In this document: positions 22,600 to 32,980 of the stretch, one piece after another
Numbering within the stretch: position 1 is the first letter of the stretch
How the letters are laid out: each line of letters starts with the position of its first letter
Source of the DNA: Sclerodactyla briareus
Lineage: Eukaryota > Echinodermata > Holothuroidea > Dendrochirotida > Sclerodactylidae
Assembly: GCA_026419785.1 (NCBI GenBank)
Contig: JAODTK010002899.1
Coordinates: 62,001-126,000, forward strand
Length of the DNA: 64,000 nt
Direction: 5' to 3'
Program-made: the position numbers and the translations under genes
Notes under the pieces: model-generated
What the model saw: only the letters and a program-made list of their open reading frames with translations
Database searches by the model: none
What the model was told of the DNA's origin: nothing

Positions 22600-24060
22600 A
22601 AATGTTCCATGGCTCTTGTACAGAAGTATATGTCGTGGCTCAACTGGACCTGGATCATTTATATTGCGCCATGAAAATCAATGAACACACGGCCTGTTAA
22701 ACGCTGCTCTCTAATTAGCAAGTTTGACAAACTGCGTAGCCGCGATTTAACCATCACACCCTTTGAATACGGCTGACAGCTAGGAACAACAGGTTGGGCA
22801 GACAATACCAACATATCTCTTTAACAGTCGTGGCCTATTAAAATCGGCAATCAATGGTCTCGCAAAAACTGTGACGTAACAGGTAGCGCCGACACACCAT
22901 TGGGTATGTGCCGAAGACACTGTGTCCTTTTTCTAAATAACCGACTTCCCGCGCCCTTGGTGTGCCGTTTTGTTGAGTCCGGTTGTGTGTAGGATAACTT
23001 CTAGAGGAACAATATTCAGTTAACATCTAAGAATTAAGTTATTGTTTTTGGACATAGCGACTGTGGACCACAAGAACGCAACACTGCGTAGTGATTCCAT
23101 GCCGTGTTTGTTTACTTGTGGACGGAACGGGGCATCGTTTAATTGCTAGTGGTGCATTGTTGAAATATGACACAATGCTGCCATTTGTCTTTCGATGCGT
23201 TTCGGAGCGCGTCCTGCGCACTATAAAGGCACCCCCATAACACAATGACAATATATAGCACATCAATGCCCAATCGCTTGCAACTCATCTTCCCGACTGG
23301 AGGACTCCGACTGAGAGTGGACTATGTACACAGTGAAAGTGGTATCTGTTTTGTGGCGGGCGCTATTGAATAACGGTATTCTCCTCCATCACATTCTGAT
23401 GATTGACATTATGGTTTACCGTAACATGACGCCAGGAATGGTTCATGTTTGGTTGAGAATCACGCACAGTATTATTAGGGTTTGTGCTGTAGGTTAGAAT
23501 GCATTTTCGGCACACAATGCTGTAAGCTCGCTCCATGCCTGTAGTAAATACGGTAAGCCATTTTAAAGGCCAAGAAGTTCTGTTATAGGTTTACTTAATT
23601 AACTGGAGTAGCATTTAGGTTTAATATTGAATGCGATACATATGGAGCTATAAACGGTTGAAGGTAAATCAATGTTTTCGTGGTTCTACATTCCATGTCA
23701 TTGGTGTTGAGCTCCGCCAAGTCCGTTTTACCATGGCTCTTCTGCTCGTTGGCGTAAGCCAGCAGTTCCAGTCGCGACTGAAGTCCCTTTTCCAATGATT
23801 CCGGACACTTTAAACGGCGTAGGTCTGGGCCCCTTGCTCTTTCGCCATGTTGACGTAAGCTGCTTATAGAAAGTTAGCTGATTATGTCAACTTATATAGG
23901 TTGTCGATACTATCGTGACGTGTAAAAATATACTGACCTCAACACTTGACCTACAGATTGAAGTTTTGTATTCACGTGTCCGTCATACAACGTCCCTCGA
24001 TTTCCCCCTACTTCCTACACAGCACGCTTTTGTATGGGGGATATATAATCCCCGCAATTC
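22600..24060. other. Unassigned DNA
   Basis: No gene, RNA or repeat recognised. The longest minus-strand frames (22,838-23,026; 23,039-23,266; 23,595-23,795) are short and lack family motifs. Confidence 0.5.
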
Positions 24061-24084
24061 CCCCCCCCACGAAATTAGTTGTAA

Positions 24085-24240
24085 CACCTCAGAACACACC
24101 TCCCCTATCATGTTGTTCTCTTCAGCCTGCAGAATTTTCGAACCACGAGCAACATTGAACAGGAGGGGGGGGGGGGGGGCACCGTGTTGACAGAACTCCT
24201 TCTGCTGGAAGCCATGCGTGGTTTTCCAACAAGTTTGGCG
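24085..24240 (+). repeat. Dispersed repeat pair, copy 2
   Basis: Partner of 22,300-22,480, same strand, including the CCTTCTGCTG.AAGCCATGC and TTCCAACAA.TT.GGCG blocks, with a G-run at about 24,163-24,179 where the partner has GGGGGAGGGGGG. Confidence 0.6.
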
Positions 24241-24753
24241 TGATTGCCTATGAGTAACCTGATGCTAGACAAGCAGCAGCTATAGCGATAGCCTATCGGT
24301 TAGCTGAAAACAAACAAAAAAAACTCGCAGGACACACAGGACGCATGCAGGAACACGAGCGAATGCAACCCACAGTATCCGGAAAACATGGCAATCTCTA
24401 ACAGGGACGTTGAAAGCGAACCAAACACGACTGTTCTTTGGCCATCAAGGGTCGACAAACTTAGTATTGTGTTTGTGTTCAGACTGGGGTGCCGACACGG
24501 TATAGCCATACTCTCATTGTGCTAGCCCACACCCCAGAACATATGCACCCAAGCGAACAACGGGAAACCGGAACAACAAAATGACAGAATTTCATTCAAT
24601 TCAACGAACGAACAAAGAGAAAGCCACACGCAACAAGAACATATTAAAAATAGAAAACCTCACGAAAAAACACGAACATATGTTTCCTCGACCCTTTAGG
24701 ACCAGGTCATGGGAAACGGGACATTATAGGTAGAACGCTGCGATACAGTATTA

Positions 24754-24870
24754 TTAGTATTATTATTATATTATTATTATTATTATTATTATTTTATTAT
24801 TATTATTATTATTATTATATTATTGTTGTTGTTGTTGTTGTTGTTGTTGTTATTATTATTATTGTTAAGC
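24754..24870 (+). repeat. TTA/TTG trinucleotide microsatellite
   Basis: A (TTA)n tract with two frame slips, then (TTG)n, then (TTA)n again. A second (ATT)n tract follows at 24,987-25,106. Confidence 0.95.
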
Positions 24871-24986
24871 TTTATTTTTCCCCAATTTTATTGCTCTGAT
24901 TTTTTTAATATTTTTCAACACTTACACATACTGCTTTGTATCATATATCTTATGTTCAAGCAGAAGAAATAAAACTATGTGATGAA

Positions 24987-25014
24987 ATTATTATTATTAT
25001 TATTATTATTATTC

Positions 25015-25050
<36 letters not shown>

Positions 25051-25106
25051 TATTGTTATTATTATTATTATTATTATTATTTATTATTATTATTATTATT
25101 ATTACT
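24987..25106 (+). repeat. ATT trinucleotide microsatellite
   Basis: Nearly perfect (ATT)n over about 120 bp with a few slips. The open frame across it (24,936-25,247, all I/L) is a repeat artefact. Confidence 0.95.
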
Positions 25107-25812
25107 ACCAACATGATGGCCGGCGGAGCTATTCACTTTGGCGCAATTGCAACTAATTGCCCTCATTTTCATATTCCTTATTTTGAACACCACCGAGGTA
25201 GTCTTGTATTTTTATATACATTTTTATACATTTATATATCACCATAGTTACTGCTAACTACTTCAGCAATATTTTCCTGACAACTAAGAGCCATTGAAAC
25301 AACATTGGACGGAGCTAGGGCCGGGAGAGAAATATTTTCAAATAGAAAGAACGGTGAATTTGGAGAATTTAGAGAATTTGTGAATTTGGAGCTTAGCTTC
25401 ATACTTGTTTTACGTGTGGGGTGAGGAGGAATTTTTACAACTAATTCGAAAGAAGGTAAAATTTGAGAGGAAACCAAGGAACCTTGCCCACGATTGATCG
25501 TGGATGAGCACTGGCAGTTACTCGTGCTCAGATGATATCGAGGCAGGGGTGTAGCCAATTCCAACATGCTCCCGGGACAGCCATTTCACTCCCTTCCGAA
25601 GGACGACTCCAGGACCCGGGAGTTTCTCGGAACCTGGAGTAGCGGAAATCAAGTTCAATGTGACTGCTCACAGCCGACCGCGAGACTTGCAAAAGTCCCA
25701 TAATAAACTCTACAGTAACCCCAGTAAGTCCCCATTGCCTTATAGCTTAACCATGAAGTAAAGACCAAGACCTTGCCCATTGCAACTGCTATGGAGCCAC
25801 TAGGGAAAACGT

Positions 25813-25867
25813 CCGGTGACTGCCCGTCCGGTGATTTGCCATTCCGGTCCGGTGATTTGCCATTCCT
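25813..25867 (+). repeat. Short tandem repeat of a ~22-bp unit
   Basis: GTCCGGTGATTTGCCATTCC occurs twice (about 25,829-25,848 and 25,848-25,867), preceded by a partial GTCCGGTGACTGCC. Confidence 0.8.
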
Positions 25868-25875
25868 CATCCCGA

Positions 25876-26620
25876 GTATGTATGTATGTATGTATGTATG
25901 TATGTATGATGTATGTATGTATGTATGTAGTATGTATGTATGTATGTAATGTATGTATGTATGTATGTATGTATGTACGCCTGTACGCACGACGACTACC
26001 TTAGCGGGTACGCGACATGTCTGCCCCGACCTCCTCTCGGCCGCACGTGAACATCGAAACTTAGCGGTATGCTTCCGCGAACATCTCTTATAAAGAGCTG
26101 TGCCGCCCCGCTGCCTACTACATCTGTAGGTAGAACGCCGCCCAGTGGGAGCGCGCCCCGGGCCCCACGTGGTTGCCTTATCGAGTATTTCCTAGTACGC
26201 GTTAAGGGAGTGGTGTATGTATGTATGTATTATGTATGTATGTATGTATGTAATGTATGTAATGTATGTATGTATGTATGTACGCCTGTACGCACGACGA
26301 CTACCTTAGCGGGTACGCGACATGTCTGCCCCGACCTCCTCTCGGCCGCACGTGAACATCGAAACTTAGCGGTATGCTTCCGCGAACATCTCTTATAAAG
26401 AGCTGTGCCGCCCCGCTGCCTACTACATCTGTAGGTAGAACGCCGCCCAGTGGGAGCACGCCCTGGGCCCCACGTGGTTGCCTTATCGAGTATTTCCTAG
26501 TACGCGTTAAGGAAGTGGTTTATGTATGTATGTATGTATGTATGTTATGTATGTATGTATGTATGTATGTATGTAGTATGTATGTATGTATGTATGTAAT
26601 GTATGTATGTATGTATCGAT
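25876..26620 (+). repeat. GTAT microsatellites alternating with a duplicated 240-bp unit
   Basis: Three (GTAT)n tracts (about 25,876-25,978, 26,214-26,283 and 26,520-26,617) flank two near-identical GC-rich ~240-bp units, 25,976-26,215 and 26,281-26,520. The offset is 305 bp. The units differ at only a few bases (for example GCGCGCCCCG versus GCACGCCCTG). Each unit contains a CTACATCTGTAG hairpin and a CACGTG box. No RNA gene or protein family is recognised. Confidence 0.9.
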
Positions 26621-27122
26621 CACAGTCGGCCAGACCTTCTCATCGTGATCGGCAATCAACATTGTGCAGTGTCCGCCCATTGATTGCATTCGTAAACAAC
26701 TGTTATAAACACCAAGTTTAGAAATTATCAGCCCCTGAATGATCTGAATCACCTCTAGATTTCCACTTATGCAAAATGGTTGTCTTCATTTGTGGTAGTC
26801 TAGGAAGTGTGCATAGGCGTGTTCCTACGGGCTTCAAGATGCTGGGAATCAATGCAAAGAAAAGCAAGTCCATTTCTAGATACCTAAGCATCAGCGCAGC
26901 AATCGATCTAATATGATTTGGAAGAAACGCGCTATACTGTATGTATGTAGGTGGTATCTGAGTTGTGATTTGGCCCCCACTGACAGTGTTTCCTTGCAGT
27001 TTGTAATTCTTTCTTTTACTTCGTTTTGCCATTCAGTTGCTTATTGTATTTTATTATACCACCGGCTTTTTAATCATATGCCATATGTTACTGTGGTAGA
27101 AGATGCAATAAATTGTCAACTT

Positions 27123-27209
27123 GATGTATGTATGTATGTATGTGTATGTATGTTATGTATGTATGTATGTATGTGTATGTATGTATGTATGATGTATGTA
27201 TGTATGTGC

Positions 27210-27252
<43 letters not shown>
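27123..27252 (+). repeat. GTAT then TG microsatellite
   Basis: (GTAT)n with interruptions to about 27,207, then (TG)n to 27,252. Open frames across it (Y/V/C/M-rich on plus, H/T-rich on minus) are artefacts. Confidence 0.95.
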
Positions 27253-27253
<1 letters not shown>

Positions 27254-27369
27254 TCCCACCTCCTCGTTTGCAGGATTTTCTATGAAACGTAGAACCGGAT
27301 TTTGAGGAATTGTATGTAGTTCGGGGTTGGTAAAACACGATCTGATTACATTTCTGGCACAAAAGTCAC

Positions 27370-27600
27370 TGATTAAGTTGGGTAATTAGCCTAATTTTAT
27401 ATGTAATCTATTGTTTAGGCTCGTTAGCAAGATTACGGATGAACCGTAGGTGCTATAGTGACTTGGTTTGGCAAAGGGCAAGATATAAAGTAGACAAACT
27501 GATTAGATTTTCACGTAAAATATGCAAATAAGTCTTTTTAAATATTCATATCATGCGAAAAGTTTGTCCAATTTCCACTAAACTTAGTGATATGTCCGAA
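27370..27600 (+). repeat. Dispersed repeat 'TTAGCAAGATT' family, copy 2
   Basis: Contains GGGTAATTAGCCTAATTT, ATTGTTTAGGCTCGTTAGC and AAGATTACGGATGAA, then AAATATGCAAATAAG. This is the same order as at 2480 and 48,240. Confidence 0.55.
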
Positions 27601-27990
27601 ATGATTGCTTGATTACCTTTCCCTCTTCTGTTTGGATCCCGTATACTAAAAGGTATATTGACTAATTCGAGTCTGTTTGAAGAAGAGGAGCTCGCTTTTA
27701 TTTTAATGATTACGATTCCAGAATACCTTTGTGTTTGCTGAATGTTACCACTGTTACTTTGCTCCCTCGCCCGATCGGAGAAAAATACGGCGCCTTACTG
27801 TTTTCAAACATTCTATTTGTGGCCACTAATCATTACCAATTGGGAACCTTCCTGGAGCCTGTGCAGCGTCAATCGCGGCACTACCATCAGGATTCACATT
27901 CCCTTATTGCAGCAATAAGGATGGTATAAGTTACCGTATCCATTGAAGGCCTTGCCACCCGATATCGCATCAATTCGACGGAATCAAGAA
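27600..27990. other. Unassigned DNA
   Basis: Nothing recognised. Confidence 0.5.
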
Positions 27991-29174
27991 TAAAGCGCGG
28001 TTCACATGGGTGCGATCGAGACGATCGATAAAAGTTATCGGGGAGTGTCCACACTTGTGCGATGAAAAGTCGGACGATAAATTTTATCGGACTCTCGGCG
28101 GCCTAAAATAACGGAGAAAAGGTAGCGGGATTTTAGTTGAGAGAAGCCCAAGTTTTCCCTTTTGTCGCTTCAGGCGGTGGAATAGCCTGGTCAGCAGACT
28201 TTTTGAGTACCAAGAATTGTTAATTCAAAGCAATTCGAAGCACGTGTCTTTCTCGGTACTTGTAGGATGCGTGAAGAAGCGCAAGTGACGATCACGAATC
28301 AGACAAGCTGGCCTGATCATCCCCGCCTACCCTTTCGTTGGACACCCAGTCTAATTAGCATCGGTATCCCAATAATACGGACGAAGTGAGGTAGCCAAGA
28401 AAGCATTCAGTCAAATTAGTCAATTCAGCACAATTGAGCTGAACATTTGAGCTTGGTTAGTCTGCTCAGAACATACAGGTAAAATGCTACGGCTTCCAGA
28501 TGTGTACTTACTACTGTCCTCATGATCTACAAAGACATAATTAAACTTGGCGTTAAATCGACATTATACCCCCCCCCCCCCACATAGCTTATTTTTGCCT
28601 CTTCCGTTTCTCTTCCAGCCTCTTTCTTAACATTAAGGGGCGAGGGTGGAAGTTTCCGTCAAATTTACGTCAGGCTGTGGATCGACGACCTCTGGGAAAC
28701 ACCCTCCTACCCTGCCCTTCTCGAACAGCCACAACACCCTCCCCGGCCAAACTCATACCAACCGCTAGATCCTGCCTGTGCATGTCACATGATACTTATG
28801 GGTGTCGGCGCAACAAACATGACCCCCCTATTGCCTCGATCCTGGTCATGCTACTATGTTATGGGGAGGGGCTAAGGGATTCGAACTGAAATAATGGTTT
28901 AGCAGGGTCCCGTGCAGGCGCAAATAGGGCCGAGAAGCTCGACCCAATACCTTCATCACAACCCCTTGATTTTTTCATGCCTAAACTTCCCCACATAGGC
29001 TGTTTGGCGTTCCACACTCCGCAAAATTGCGCAAGTTTATCACTGCATTGGCAATTTATCGGCCTCCGATAAATTTATCGTACGATAAAAGTTAAAAATA
29101 TTTTCAACTCGACGTCCGATAAATTTATCGTATCGATTCGCGTTATAGTATCGCACAGGTAAACAGCCCTTTAT
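27991..29174. mobile_element. TIR-flanked non-autonomous DNA transposon, ~1.18 kb
   Basis: The left end (from 27,991, TAAAGCGCGGTTCACATGGG then TGCGAT) and the reverse complement of the right end (from 29,174, TATAAAGGGCTGTTTACCTG then TGCGAT) are inverted repeats of roughly 60 bp. Both ends carry subterminal copies of the palindrome-like CGATAAATTTATCG word: near 28,022-28,040 and 28,072-28,090 on the left, and 29,067-29,080 and 29,115-29,135 on the right. Such words are plausible transposase-binding sites. The interior has a C-run at 28,570-28,581 and no transposase. I could not settle the target duplication or the superfamily; a PIF/Harbinger-like origin is only a guess from the terminal style. 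Confidence 0.65.
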
Positions 29175-29565
29175 ACAGCTGTGTTAACCTTACTACAATG
29201 AAGTTGGACAATTACATCTCTCGTCGTTGGCAGCTAACCCATCCTGGACTTTGCTCCCCAATGGAGTGTAGGCAGTCTCCGTTCAAGGTTCAGTCCCGAA
29301 AACTTTTTAACAACGACTCTGTGTCATGGAGGTTATTCAATGTATCTAATTGCATAATTTAGGCGTCATTTAAGGTTTGCCGGATTCATGAAACTTGGTG
29401 GTTATGGCTACCGTACGCTTCAAATTTTAACATAGACGGAAGGTCATACAGTGCGTCTATATGGAATAGTTTATTCCAAATTTCCACGTTGTTCGATTTT
29501 TTGAAGCTTGATGGGTATGGTACCTTTAGTCCACATTTGTGTTATTTTTTTTCATCACAAGTCAG
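29174..29565. other. Unassigned DNA before the array
   Basis: No gene or element recognised. Confidence 0.5.
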
Positions 29566-29724
29566 ATTAATTATGCAGTCATGACTGTGCGCGCGTGTGT
29601 ATGCGTGTGACGCCCAGCTTGTAAACACGATAACTCGAACCCTTTTGGATGGATGAAGCTCATATTTGGTATGGGTGTTCCCCATGATGAGTACATGAAT
29701 CTTATCGTTTTGGGGCCAGGTCGG

Positions 29725-29750
29725 AGGTCATCTGAGGTCACCAGAGGTCA
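29725..29750 (+). promoter_or_regulatory. Triple AGGTCA half-sites (DR4 spacing), first instance
   Basis: AGGTCA at 29,725, 29,735 and 29,745, each separated by four bases, form two overlapping DR4 arrangements. AGGTCA is the nuclear-receptor half-site and DR4 is the spacing preferred by thyroid-hormone/LXR-type heterodimers with RXR. The same triplet recurs in most type II, III and IV monomers of the array and, inverted, at 20,713-20,733. Function in this organism is inference only. Confidence 0.4.
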
Positions 29751-30264
29751 AAGTCTGAAAATTTTGTAAACACGATAAGTCCAGAATGGTTCGTCCGAGC
29801 AAGTGTAAATTCGGTGTATAAGAACCCTATGTTTTTTTGTTCGGGTCGGGTGAATTTTGGTCAAAAATAGAAAAATTGTGGAAGTCCAGAATGGTTGGTC
29901 CGATCATGTCGAAAGTTGGTGTATTGCTTTTTATTGGGGGGTTACAAGAACCCTATTGTTTTTTTTGGTCCAGTTCTGGGGTAAATTTTCGTCAAAAATA
30001 GAACATTGTGAACAAGTAGGTAGTTTGACAGTTTTTGGTGGATAAACACGATAACTTGACCCCCACCTGAACGGATGGAGCTCAAACTTGCTCAACTTGG
30101 TTTATGTGTTCCCCATAATGAGTACATGAACCCTATTGTATTGGGGTCAGGTCAGACGTCATCTGAGGTCACCAGAGGTCGAAGTCTGAAAATCTCGTAA
30201 ACACGATAAGTCCAGAATGGTTCGTCCGATCAAGTTTAAATTTGGTGTATAGCTTCCTTATGGG

Positions 30265-30715
30265 GAGTACAGGAAACCCTGTTGTTTTTGGTTCGGGTCG
30301 GGTGAATTTTAGTCAGAAATGAAAAATTGTGAAAAGTCGAATTTGGCCAGTTTTGGCTTGTAAACACGATAACTCGACCCCAACTTGATGGATGAAGCTC
30401 ATACTTGGTATGTGTGTTCCCCATGATGAGTACATGAACAATATTGTTCTGGGGTCGAGTCAAAGGTCGTCTGAGTTCATTAGAGGTCAAAGTTGAAAAA
30501 AAAAAACAAAAAAAAAAAAAAAAAAATCTTGTAAAGAGGATAGTCCAGAAGATGGGTCCAATCAAGCTGAAATTGGTGTGTAGCTCCCTTACGGGAAGTA
30601 CAGGAACCCTATGTTTTTGTGAACAGACCAGGGCTTATTTTTGGGGGGGAATTGAAAAGTGCGAAAAAATTGAAATTTTGAGCAATTTCAGCTTGTGAAG
30701 AGCATAACTCGACCC
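30265..30715 (+). repeat. Near-identical long segment, copy 1 (with poly-A insert)
   Basis: This stretch, including GTTG followed by A11-C-A19 (about 30,492-30,526), is almost identical to 32,535-32,980 and much closer than any other monomer pair in the array. The A-rich insert occurs only in these two places. Confidence 0.8.
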
Positions 30716-31390
30716 CACCTGGATGGATGAACCAATGCTTGGTATGTGTGTTCGGGTTATCTGAATGAGTACATGAAGAACCCTAAATTGTTTTTGGGTC
30801 AGGGTCGAGTCATCGAGGGTCACCAGAGGTCTAAGTCTGAAAACCTTGTTGTAACCGATAATTTGGCCGATCAGTTGGCACTTGGTTCGGGTCGGTGAAT
30901 TTTGGTCAAAAAATAGAAAAATTATGAAAAGTAGATATTTTGCTCATACTTTGTATGTGTGTTCCCCATGATGAGTACAATGACAATATTGTTTTCATTG
31001 GGGTCGAGTCACGGTCGTCCTGAGTTCTTTAGAGGTCAACGTCTGAAAATCTTGTAAGAGATAGTCCCAGAATGCTTGTCCAACACGCTGAAATTGGTGG
31101 TAAGCTTTCCTTATTGGGAGTACTACACCCCTATAGTTTTTTTTGGTGTGCATAGACCAGGGGTCATTATTTTGGGTGGGAAAATGAAAAGTGTGAAAAT
31201 TAAATTTTGAGCAATTTCAGCGGTGAAAGCAATAATCGACCACCCCCACCTGGATGATGAAACGCAATGCTGGTATGTGTTTCTTACTGAATGAGTACAT
31301 GAACCCTATTGTTTTTGGGGGGTTTTCAGGTCTGGGGTCATCTGAGGTCACCAGAGGTCAAAGTCTGAAAACCTTATTGTAAACACGATA

Positions 31391-31425
31391 ACTTCCCCCC
31401 CCCCTTTTCGTCTCTCTTCCGATCT
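31391..31425 (+). other. Probable sequencing-adapter remnant
   Basis: The monomer is interrupted after AAACACGATAA by a CTT-C10-TTTT run and then TCTCTCTTCCGATCT. The last 12 bases (31,414-31,425, CTCTTCCGATCT) are identical to the 3' end of the standard Illumina adapter, and normal monomer sequence (GTCGGGTGAATTTTGG) resumes directly after it. Every other monomer has ordinary repeat sequence at this place. Confidence 0.7.
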
Positions 31426-32534
31426 GTCGGGTGAATTTTGGTCAAAAATAGAAAAATAAGAAAAGTAGATTATTTTTCTCATACTTGGTAAGCGTGTTCC
31501 CCATGAGTAGTACTAACAATATTGTTCTGGGGTCGAGTCAAAGGTTCGGTCTGAGTTCATTAGAGGTCAAAGTCCTTAATCTTGTGAGAGGATGTCCCGA
31601 ATGCTTGGTCCAATCAAGCTGAATATTGGTGTGTAGCTTTCTTATGGGATACTAGCACCCTTAGTTTTTGTGGGCAGACCAGGTCATTATTGGGGGGAAT
31701 TGGAAATTGTGGAAATTGAAATTTGAGCATTTCAACGCGTGTGAAGAGCACAATAAATCGCCCCCACCTGGATGGATGAACCAATGCTTGGTATGTGTGT
31801 TTCTTACTGATGATCATGAACCCGCTTGTGTTGCGGTCAGGTCGGGGGTCATCTGAGGTCACCAGAGGTCAAATCCTGAAAACCTTATTGTAAACACGAT
31901 AACGTTGGTCCGATCAAGTTGGCACTTGGTTCGGGTCCGGGTGAATTTTTGTCAAAATAGAAAACTTGTGAAAATTAGAAATTTTTGGCCATTTTGGCTT
32001 TGTAACCAATAATTGACCCCCACCTGGACGGATGGAGCTCAAACTTGGTTCATGTGTTCCCCATAATGAGCACATGGACCCGATTGTATTGGGGTCAGTT
32101 ATAACGTCATCTGAGGTCATAAAGGTCGAAAGGTCCTGCAAAAAACCTCGTAACACGACTAAGTCCAAATGGTTCGTCGATCAAGTTTTAAATTTGTTAT
32201 AGCTTCCTTATGGGGAAACAAAACCCTGTTTGTTCTTGGGTCTGGTCGGGGTGAAAGTTTAGTCAAAATTGAAAAATTGTGAACAGTTGAATATTTTGGC
32301 CAGTTTGGCTTGTAAACAACGATACCTCACCCCCTTGGATGGAATGAAGCTCATATTTGGTCATGTGTGTTCCCCAATATGAGTATATAATCATGTCGTT
32401 TTTGGGGACAGGTCGGCGGTCCCCTGAGGTCACCATAGGTCGAAGTCTGAAAATCTCGTAACAACGAATAAGTCCAGAATGGTTTGTCCGATCAAGTTTA
32501 AATTTTATGTATAGCTTCCTTATGGGGGGGGGGG

Positions 32535-32980
32535 GTATACGGAACCCTGTTGTTTTTGGTTCGGGTCTGGGTGAATTTTAGTCAGAAATGAAAAATTGTG
32601 AAAAGTCGAATTTGGCCAGTTTTGCTTGTAAACACGATAAACTCGGACCCCATTGATGGATGAAGCTCTACTTGGTATGTGTGTTCCCAATGAGAGTACA
32701 TAACAATATGGTTCTGGGGTCGAGTCAAAGGTCTTCTGAGAAGTCATTAGAGGTCAAAGTTGAAAAAAAAAAACAAAAAAAAAAAAAAAAAAATCTTGTA
32801 AAGAGGATAGTCCAGAAGATGGGTCCAATCAAGCTGAAATTGGTGTGTAGCTCCCTTACGGGAAGTACAGGAACCCTATGTTTTTGTGAACAGACCAGGG
32901 CTTATTTGGGGGGGAATTGAAAAGTGCGAAAAAATTGAAATTTTGAGCAATTTCAGCTTGGGAAGAGCATAATTCGACCC
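32535..32980 (+). repeat. Near-identical long segment, copy 2
   Basis: Partner of 30,265-30,715 at an offset of about 2,268 bp, including the same A11-C-A19 insert. This is either a recent within-array duplication or an assembly effect. Confidence 0.8.

Noticed and set aside
24936..25247. Poly-isoleucine/leucine 'membrane protein' frame
   Set aside because: It is a translation of the ATT microsatellite.
25976..26215. GC-rich duplicated unit considered as a tRNA or 5S gene
   Set aside because: No cloverleaf, no A/B box spacing and no 5S internal control region could be recognised.
26913..27305. 130-codon open frame ending in a Y/V/C/M-rich repeat
   Set aside because: The C-terminal half is the translated GTAT/TG microsatellite; the first part has no family motif.
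30492..30526. A11-C-A19 run as a retrotransposon poly-A tail
   Set aside because: It sits in the middle of a monomer with normal repeat sequence on both sides, and an identical run exists 2.27 kb away; no inserted element is seen.
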